A stretch of 9,215 bases of DNA from Kiloniellales bacterium. Lineage in GTDB: Bacteria; Pseudomonadota; Alphaproteobacteria; Kiloniellales; JAKSDN01. Numbering within the stretch: position 1 is the stretch's first letter; every line of letters starts with the position of its first letter. The stretch covers positions 1-9,215 of the forward strand of contig JAKSDN010000080.1 in NCBI GenBank assembly GCA_022360075.1, read 5' to 3'. Shown here piece after piece: positions 1-6,290 of this stretch. The notes below the pieces were generated by a model that worked only from the letters and a program-made list of their open reading frames with translations, did not search any database and was not told where the DNA came from. Position numbers and translations under genes: made by a program.

Positions 1-420
1 CACCGCTTCGAGAGCTTGGCCCAAGTGCCGGTTAACGAGTTGGACGAGGAGAACTACATCCTGCGCACCCACTGCGAGTTCATGGACTACTACGAGGACT
101 TGGGCCTGGAGAAGGAATTCCAGGTCAAGATCCGCTACAGCAGCGAGCGCGAGGACTGGGTCCAGGCCATGATCCTGGCCGGCATGGGTTGCTCGGTGAT
201 GCCCGAGTTCCTACCCAACCTTTCCGGCATCGCCACGCGGGTGCTGGCCGAGCCGGCCGTTGCCCGCACGATCAGCCTGGTCACGGTCTCGGGGCGGCGT
301 TTCTCGCCGGCGGTCGAAAGCCTGATCCGCCTCGTGCGGCAGTACGACTGGGAGGCCGCCACGGGTGCCCAGAAGGCGGCACCGCTCGGCGACGACCCGG
401 CGGAGCGCGCGGCGCCATGA
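1..420 (+). CDS. LysR-type transcriptional regulator, C-terminal part (5' end outside window)
   Basis: Open in frame from the first base, with 139 residues visible before TGA. The stretch fits the second half of a LysR substrate-binding domain: a segment with RYSSEREDW followed by the characteristic turn 'MILAGMGCSVMPEF', where LysR proteins typically read G-x-G-x-x-x-x-P, then a strand returning to the first subdomain and a final helix (VESLIRLVRQYDW). A tail of about 22 low-complexity residues follows. The helix-turn-helix is not in the window, so its targets and ligand cannot be judged. LysR proteins are usually DNA-binding activators or repressors responding to a small molecule. The stop overlaps the start of the cyclase gene (ATGA), so the two are very probably co-transcribed and translationally coupled. 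The family call is fairly secure; no specific member is recognised. Confidence 0.8.
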   Translation, partial: HRFESLAQVPVNELDEENYILRTHCEFMDYYEDLGLEKEFQVKIRYSSEREDWVQAMILAGMGCSVMPEFLPNLSGIATRVLAEPAVARTISLVTVSGRRFSPAVESLIRLVRQYDWEAATGAQKAAPLGDDPAERAAP

Positions 421-1793
421 CTAGCGCCGTGCTGCCCAGCGCTCTGGCGCCGGCCGGGGCGGGCGATAGCGGAGAGGTCTCGGAACGCGTCCAGGCCGCC
501 TTCGACGCTGAGGTTTTGGCCGCCGTGCGCATGAGCGCCTGGATCCGTCTGGGCGTTCTGGTCGTGATCGGTCTTTGGCTATCCTTCCTGATCGGCACGG
601 CCGTGGTCTACTACCTCGGGCTGCTGATCCTCTTCGCCGCCATCGGTTTCGTCCAATATCATCTCTACCGCAAGGGATTCGACCGGCCGTGGGTGAGCCT
701 GGGCTTCCTGATCCTCGATTTCGGTCTACTCGCCTTTGCCACGTTGGCGCCTAATCCCCTGCTCGACAGCGACTGGCCGTCGCAGATGATCTTGCGCCAG
801 GGCAACATCATCTATTTCTTCGTCATTTTGGTCGGTTTCACCGCCAGCTATTCGCCCCGCGCCACGCTGGCGGCGGGCCTCGTCGCCGCCATGGCCTGGA
901 TGGCGGGAGTCGCGCTGCATGCCAGCGCGCCCGGGACGGTGACGAGCCTGGACATCACTGACCCCCGGCTCTCGCTCGAGAGCCTGATGATCGAGCTGGA
1001 TCCGCGCTACATCGACATTGATGTCGCTATTCAAGATGTCATCGGCCTGCTGCTGGTCGCCGCCATCCTCGCCGCCTCGGTCGCGCGATCGCGGCGCCTG
1101 GTGCTGAGCCAGGCCCTGGCCGAGCGCGCGCGCGGCAATCTTTCCCGCTACTTCCCGCCGAACATCGTCGAGCAGCTCTCTGCCACCGACAGGCCCCTGG
1201 AGACGGTCCGCGCCCAGCCGGTCGCGGTGCTCTTCGCCGATGTCGTCGGCTTCACGCGCCTCGCCCAAGATCTCGCGCCGGAGGCGATCATCGCGCTGCT
1301 GCGCGCCCTGCATGGTCGCCTCGAGGCCGCGGTCTTCGCGCACGGCGGCACGCTCGACAAGTTCCTCGGCGACGGGATCATGGCCACTTTCGGCACGCCG
1401 CGCGGCGGACCCCGAGACGCCGGCAACGCGATCGCCTGCGCGCGGGCGGCGATGGCCGCCATCGAGGTCTGGAACCAGGAGCGGCAGGCGCGGGGCGAGG
1501 CGCCGATCCGCCTCTCCATCGGCGTGCACTACGGCAACGTCGTGCTCGGCGACATCGGCTCCGAGCGGCGCCTCGAGTTCGCCGTCCTCGGCGATCCGGT
1601 CAACGTCGCCAGCCGCCTGGAGCAGATGACGCGGGAGCTGGGCGCCCGCATCGTGCTGAGTGACGCTCTGGTCGAGGCGGCCCTGGCCGAAGACCGCGCG
1701 GCCGCCGAAGGCCTGATCGAGGGCTTCGAGCGGCAAGCCCCACAGCCCCTGCGCGGCCACGCCGAGTCGGTCATGGTCTGGATCGATCGGTAG
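417..1793 (+). CDS. Membrane-bound class III adenylate cyclase
   Basis: 458 residues. It would make cAMP from ATP on the cytoplasmic face of the membrane. About six hydrophobic helices are visible (roughly residues 43-64, 66-84, 92-111, 130-145, 149-168 and 208-226), followed by a short linker with RYFPPNIVEQL and a class III catalytic domain from about 265 to 445. All expected catalytic residues are present: metal-binding D275 (FADVVGFT) and D319 (FLGDG), adenine-selecting K315 and D393, and transition-state N396 and R400 (GDPVNVASR). The Lys/Asp pair argues for ATP rather than GTP. No HAMP, GAF or PAS domain is seen. With the N-terminus inside, the loop at about 169-207 would be periplasmic and could be a sensor. 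The start is chosen because its ATG overlaps the upstream TGA; a GGAG lies 11 bases before it. The frame stays open upstream to 189, but that part lies inside the LysR gene. Confidence 0.9.
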   Translation: MTSAVLPSALAPAGAGDSGEVSERVQAAFDAEVLAAVRMSAWIRLGVLVVIGLWLSFLIGTAVVYYLGLLILFAAIGFVQYHLYRKGFDRPWVSLGFLILDFGLLAFATLAPNPLLDSDWPSQMILRQGNIIYFFVILVGFTASYSPRATLAAGLVAAMAWMAGVALHASAPGTVTSLDITDPRLSLESLMIELDPRYIDIDVAIQDVIGLLLVAAILAASVARSRRLVLSQALAERARGNLSRYFPPNIVEQLSATDRPLETVRAQPVAVLFADVVGFTRLAQDLAPEAIIALLRALHGRLEAAVFAHGGTLDKFLGDGIMATFGTPRGGPRDAGNAIACARAAMAAIEVWNQERQARGEAPIRLSIGVHYGNVVLGDIGSERRLEFAVLGDPVNVASRLEQMTRELGARIVLSDALVEAALAEDRAAAEGLIEGFERQAPQPLRGHAESVMVWIDR

Positions 1794-1803
1794 GGAGCAG
1801 AGT

Positions 1804-1898
1804 GCGTAGGGCGGAATAGCGTCAGCGTATTCCACCGGATGAGTCGTGGGTCGTTCCGAGCATGCGGCGGGTTACGCTGCGCTAACCCGCCCTACGCC
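1804..1898. repeat. REP doublet in inverted orientation (REPIN-like)
   Basis: Two related hairpins face each other. The outer 11 bases GCGTAGGGCGG (1804-1814) are repeated exactly, inverted, at 1887-1897. The left hairpin pairs 1810-1818 with 1828-1836 with one C-A mismatch (9-base loop). The right hairpin pairs 1866-1874 with 1883-1891 perfectly (8-base loop). Each unit read from its outer end begins with GTAG ahead of the stem, the head tetranucleotide known from REP sequences mobilised by RAYT transposases. Stem bases differ between units but pairing is kept (GGAATA/TATTCC against GGGTTA/TAACCC). The element sits between the convergent cyclase and sufE genes, a usual REP location. There is no T-run, so a classical terminator role is not supported. 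Confidence 0.75.
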
Positions 1899-1935
1899 GA
1901 AATGATGTGTTCCGGACCAACCGTAAGGGCCCGTC

Positions 1936-2406
1936 CTACTGAATGATCGCGCAGCTTTCCAGCGGCAGGCCGTGCAGGCGGCGTTCGGCGATCTCGCGGA
2001 TCTTGCGGATCATGGCGTAGAAGCCGTTGCTGCGCGAGGGCGAGAGGTGCTCGCCCAGGTCCAGGCGTTTGAGCACCTCGCGCGCGTCGACGTCGAGGAT
2101 CTCGCCTGCGGTCTTGCCGGAATAGAGCAGCAGCGCGATCGCGATCAGACCCTTGACGATGTGCGCGTCGCTGTCGGCGATGAAGGTGATGCGCTCGGGG
2201 TCGGTCGGATCGGCGCGGCCGACCAGCCAAACCTTGCTGACGCAGCCCTGAACCCGGTAGTCCTCGACCTTGTATTCCTCGGGCAGCGGCTCGAGCTCGC
2301 GTCCCAAGTCGATGATGTAGCGGTAGCGCTCTTCCCAGTCGCCGAGGAACTCGAAGTTCTCGGCCAGCTCGCCCACGGTCATCGTGGCGGTCATGACGTC
2401 GCTCAT
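1936..2406 (-). CDS. sufE: Cysteine desulfuration protein SufE
   Basis: 156 residues, a normal length for SufE. SufE accepts the persulfide sulfur from the cysteine desulfurase SufS and passes it to the SUF scaffold for iron-sulfur cluster assembly in the cytoplasm. The acceptor cysteine is C55 in VQGCVSKVWL, and family landmarks follow: EEYKVEDYRVQGC, a loop with FIADSDAHIVKGL, then SRSNGFYAMI near the C-terminus. Its ATG overlaps the hisI stop (ATGA), and a strong GGAGG lies 7 bases upstream inside hisI, so this start is well supported. The frame is open further upstream but only inside hisI. Last gene of the hspQ-hisI-sufE cluster. No sufS or sufBCD is nearby in the window. Methionines at residues 5 and 9 are alternative but less likely starts. 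Confidence 0.93.
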   Translation of the reverse strand: MSDVMTATMTVGELAENFEFLGDWEERYRYIIDLGRELEPLPEEYKVEDYRVQGCVSKVWLVGRADPTDPERITFIADSDAHIVKGLIAIALLLYSGKTAGEILDVDAREVLKRLDLGEHLSPSRSNGFYAMIRKIREIAERRLHGLPLESCAIIQ

Positions 2407-2795
2407 GGCACGGCCTCCAGCGGATCGAGGATGACCTCGACCGCCCCGTCGCGCAACGCATGGTAGAAGCAGCTCCGGCGCTCCGTGTGGCAGGCCGGTC
2501 CCGTCTGCTCGACCTGCAGCAGCAGTGCGTCGCGGTCGCAATCGAAGCGCAGCTCCACAAGGCGCTGGCGATGGCCGGAGGTCTCGCCCTTTCGCCAGAG
2601 GCGGCGGCGCGAGCGCGACCAGTAGCAGACCTGGCCGCTTTCCAACGTCTCGCGCAGCGACTCGGCGTTCATCCAGGCCAGCATCAGCACTTCGCCGCTG
2701 TCGTGCTGCTGGGCGACCGCCGGCACCAGGCCGGCCTCGTTGAAGGCGATCTGCCCGATCACCTCGTCGATAGCCTCTGAGCTTGCGGCCGCCAT
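2403..2795 (-). CDS. hisI: Phosphoribosyl-AMP cyclohydrolase HisI
   Basis: 130 residues. It opens the adenine ring of phosphoribosyl-AMP, the third step of histidine biosynthesis. The whole enzyme is recognisable: VLMLAWMN (37-43), YWSRSRRRLWRKGETSGH (58-75), the acidic metal site DCDRD (85-89) and ACHTERRSCFY (101-111). C86, C102 and C109 are the family's zinc cysteines, and D85, D87 and D89 the magnesium aspartates. There is no HisE pyrophosphohydrolase domain at the C-terminus, so this is the single-function form usual in alphaproteobacteria. The N-terminal 15 or so residues are variable. Start ATG follows the hspQ stop by 26 bases with only a weak ribosome site (TTGAGA just upstream). The other his genes are not in the window. 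Confidence 0.95.
   Translation of the reverse strand: MAAASSEAIDEVIGQIAFNEAGLVPAVAQQHDSGEVLMLAWMNAESLRETLESGQVCYWSRSRRRLWRKGETSGHRQRLVELRFDCDRDALLLQVEQTGPACHTERRSCFYHALRDGAVEVILDPLEAVP
2414..2418 (-). promoter_or_regulatory. Shine-Dalgarno site of sufE
   Basis: GGAGG on the minus strand, within the last codons of hisI and 7 bases before the sufE ATG. It fixes the sufE start and, together with the ATGA overlap, suggests reinitiation or coupled translation from hisI. Confidence 0.65.
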
Positions 2796-2821
2796 GGTCT
2801 CAACCGGGCTCCGCTGGCGTC

Positions 2822-3145
2822 TCAGTTGGTCTGCGTCTCGCGAGCAATGTACAAGCTGCCTTCGCGGCCGGAGAACATCTCTTCGACCTGGGGGTGGGAG
2901 ACCGGCTCGCCGGACTCGTCAGGCAGCAGATTCTGCTCCGAAACGTAGGCGATGTAGCTGGTCTGCTCGTTCTCGGCCAGCAGGTGGTAGAAGGGCTGGT
3001 CTTTGCGCGGGCGGATCTCTTCGGGAATAGATTCCCACCACTCTTCCGTGTTCGAGAAGATCGGATCGACGTCGAAGATCACGCCGCGAAAGGGATAGAA
3101 GCGGTGCTGAACGATCTGTCCGATCTGGAACTTCGCGGTTCTCAT
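2822..3145 (-). CDS. hspQ: Heat shock protein HspQ (YccV family, hemimethylated-DNA-binding fold)
   Basis: 107 residues, the usual length. Hallmarks are the start MRTAKFQIGQIVQHR, then YPFRGVIFDVDP, WWESIP, and RPRKDQPFYHLLAENEQTSYIAYVSEQNL, followed by the HPQVEEMF segment. In enterobacteria HspQ is reported as a heat-shock protein linked to turnover of DnaA and to Lon protease specificity, and binding to hemimethylated DNA was described; the role here is inferred by family. The frame is open about 53 codons further upstream, but those residues are basic and low-complexity, unlike HspQ, and the conserved protein begins at this ATG. First gene of the minus-strand cluster, divergent from glnS. 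A heat-shock-type promoter is possible upstream (3195-3223). The ribosome site is weak (GAAG). Confidence 0.92.
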   Translation of the reverse strand: MRTAKFQIGQIVQHRFYPFRGVIFDVDPIFSNTEEWWESIPEEIRPRKDQPFYHLLAENEQTSYIAYVSEQNLLPDESGEPVSHPQVEEMFSGREGSLYIARETQTN

Positions 3146-3366
3146 GGTCTTCGTCGGCGCCGTGCCGCGCCTCCACTCTCCTGGACTGACCAATATTTGG
3201 CCCGCGCCGCCGGTCAGGGCAAGGCCGAAGGCGGCCGGTCGCCGGGTCGGCCGTTCCGCCTTGGCGCGCCGGCCTTGGCGGCCCGGCCGCTTTCTGGCAG
3301 ACAAAGGCGCCGCCGGGAACGGGTGAGCCGGCCCAGGCCCGGGAACCAGATCCGAAAGCCGAGGAC
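3146..3366. other. Divergent intergenic region hspQ / glnS
   Basis: 221 bases between two divergent starts, so promoters for both transcripts should lie here. Apart from the possible hspQ promoter I see no convincing sigma-70 site for glnS. The glnS side carries GAGGA directly before the ATG (only one base of spacing), so its ribosome site is poor by eye. CCGGGAAC occurs twice in direct orientation (3313-3320 and 3339-3346), which could be chance at this base composition. No small gene is supported. Confidence 0.5.
3195..3223 (-). promoter_or_regulatory. Possible sigma-32 type promoter for hspQ
   Basis: On the minus strand, CTTG (3223-3220) is followed after 17 bases by GGCCAAAT (3202-3195). 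The heat-shock consensus is CTTG, about 16-18 bases, then CCCCATNT; the -35 core matches fully and the -10 matches in four of seven fixed positions. It would place the transcript start about 40 bases before the hspQ ATG. The AT-rich -10 stands out in a very GC-rich gap. Suggestive only; I chose it partly because hspQ is expected to be heat-inducible. Confidence 0.3.
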
Positions 3367-5058
<1,692 letters not shown>

Positions 5059-5070
<12 letters not shown>

Positions 5071-5085
5071 TCCCTTCTTTTTATT
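5059..5085 (+). terminator. Intrinsic terminator of glnS, with the stop codon in its loop
   Basis: AAGAAGGG (5059-5066) pairs perfectly with CCCTTCTT (5072-5079) around a five-base loop TTAGT that includes the TAG stop (5068-5070). A T-rich run follows immediately (CTTTTTATT, to 5085). The 8-base stem plus T-run is a good rho-independent terminator, made partly from the last lysine and glycine codons of glnS. Confidence 0.75.
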
Positions 5086-5185
5086 GTCACCCTCGGGCTT
5101 GACCCCCATTTGGACACTGGGCGGTCCATCGAAGTCCCGGTCTCGGACCTCGATGGATTGCCGGGTCAAGCCCGGCAATGACAAT
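5083..5185. repeat. Alphaproteobacterial palindromic intergenic repeat (REP-like)
   Basis: An imperfect inverted repeat about 103 bases long. Paired blocks from outside in: ATTGTCA (5083-5089) with 5179-5185; GGGCTTGACCC (5095-5105) with 5163-5173; TCCATCGA (5125-5132) with 5150-5157; GTCC (5134-5137) with GGAC (5145-5148). The right arm alone also folds: ATTGCCGGG (5157-5165) against CCCGGCAAT (5171-5179). The core GGGTCAAGCCCGGCAATGAC is of the kind scattered between genes in many alphaproteobacteria; translated in one frame it gives the familiar spurious peptide VIAGLDPAIH. The left arm holds about 14 more bases than the right between blocks two and three. It lies between convergent genes and overlaps the end of the glnS terminator. 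Confidence 0.75.
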
Positions 5186-5238
5186 TGGTGAGGACAGCGA
5201 ACAAAAGTCCCGTTCCTCTGCAACCTGAGATGTCGGCC

Positions 5239-6252
5239 CTACACCCCCGCCAGCGTGTAGGGGTTCTTCCAGCTCTCCAGCATGCGGATGTAGTTGGCGC
5301 GTGCGAAGGCCGAGGGGTCGGCGACGCGGGCTTGGCTCAGCAGGCCCTTCATGCGGGCCACGCTGTCGAAGCCGCGCGGCGCCATCCAGGCCTCGAGGCC
5401 GGCGCGCAGCGTTTCGCAGTGCTCCGTGCCGTGGCGCAGGAGGGCCGAGGTAGTCATCACGGCGTCGGCGCCGGCCAGAAGGTACTTGATCACCTCGTCG
5501 GGGCCATCGACGCCGGTGGTGGCGGCGAGCGACAACTCGAGGCGGCCGTGCAGCATGGCGATCCAGCGCAGCGGCAGGCGGATCTCCAGCGGATGGCTGA
5601 GCTTGAGGTCGGGCACGACGGCCAAGGCCTCGAGGTCGAGGTCGGGCTGGTAGAAGCGGTTGAACAGGACCAAGGCGTCGATGCCGGCCGCCTCGAACTG
5701 CTTGGCCATGTGCGCGACCGAGCTGAAGAAGGGATTGAGCTTGAGCGCCACGGGCACGCGCGCCGAGCGTTTCACGGCGGCCACGGCGTCGAGGTAGAGC
5801 TGCTCGACCTCGCGGCCCGAGACCTCGATGTCGCCCGGCAGGTAGTAGACGTTGAGCTCGAGCCCCGCGGCGCCGGCCTCGCACAGCAGGCGGGCGTAGT
5901 CGGTCCAGCCCTCGGCCGTGACGCAATTGAGGCTGGCGATGATCGGAATGTCGACGGCCTCGCGGGCGCGACGCAGGAGATCCAGGTAGAGCTCGGGGCC
6001 CACGTGGTAGTCGTCGATTTCGGGAAAGTAGGAGAGCGATTCGGCGAAGCTCTCGCTGCCCGAGCCCGTCAGGTGCTCGATCGCCTCGCTCTCCTGGCGG
6101 AGCTGCTCCTCGAACAGCGAGAACAGGACGATGGCGGCGGCCCCGCCGTCCTCGAGCCGCCGGATGCCGTCGAGGTCGGCCGACAGCGGCGAGGCCGAGG
6201 CCACGATCGGGTGCGCGAGATCGAGGCCCATGTAGGTCGTGGTCAAATCCAT
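5239..6252 (-). CDS. Dihydroorotate dehydrogenase-like FMN oxidoreductase downstream of nifJ
   Basis: 337 residues with a DHODH-type TIM barrel expected to bind FMN. Visible family segments are YMGLDLAHPIVASASPLS near the N-terminus, IIASLNCVTAEGW (104-116), LELNVYY (131-137), PVALKLNPF with the likely FMN lysine K171, LFNRFY (196-201), and the phosphate-binding end GVDGPDEVIKYLLAGADAV (247-265). Where true DHODHs have LELNxSCPN this protein reads LELNVYYLPGD, so the asparagine remains but the Ser/Cys-Pro-Asn is gone. A role in pyrimidine synthesis is therefore doubtful. It follows nifJ by 38 bases on the same strand and is probably co-transcribed, suggesting a redox task linked to pyruvate oxidation or ferredoxin; this is inference. 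No iron-sulfur motif is seen. Start chosen at the conserved MDLTTTYMG, with AAAGG 9 bases upstream; a longer frame overlaps the nifJ end and is rejected. Confidence 0.85.
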   Translation of the reverse strand: MDLTTTYMGLDLAHPIVASASPLSADLDGIRRLEDGGAAAIVLFSLFEEQLRQESEAIEHLTGSGSESFAESLSYFPEIDDYHVGPELYLDLLRRAREAVDIPIIASLNCVTAEGWTDYARLLCEAGAAGLELNVYYLPGDIEVSGREVEQLYLDAVAAVKRSARVPVALKLNPFFSSVAHMAKQFEAAGIDALVLFNRFYQPDLDLEALAVVPDLKLSHPLEIRLPLRWIAMLHGRLELSLAATTGVDGPDEVIKYLLAGADAVMTTSALLRHGTEHCETLRAGLEAWMAPRGFDSVARMKGLLSQARVADPSAFARANYIRMLESWKNPYTLAGV

Positions 6253-6290
6253 GTTCGCCCGCCTTTCTGCAAGCTCCGGGAGCGCCGGGA

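Noticed and set aside
726..1835. Long open frame of 369 codons on the minus strand opposite the cyclase gene
   Set aside because: It is antisense to a cyclase with complete catalytic motifs, is rich in Arg, Asp, Gly and Ala as expected for GC-rich codon mirrors, and shows no family motif.
1804..1898. REP doublet as a CRISPR remnant or a bidirectional rho-independent terminator
   Set aside because: Only two units in inverted orientation with no spacer pattern, and no T-run after either hairpin.
3146..3304. 53-codon N-terminal extension of hspQ
   Set aside because: HspQ proteins begin at the conserved MRTAKFQIGQ-like segment; the extension is basic low-complexity sequence covering the probable promoter.
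3313..3346. Direct repeat CCGGGAAC, twice, before glnS
   Set aside because: Eight bases of mostly G and C recur easily by chance at this composition; there is no further symmetry to support an operator.
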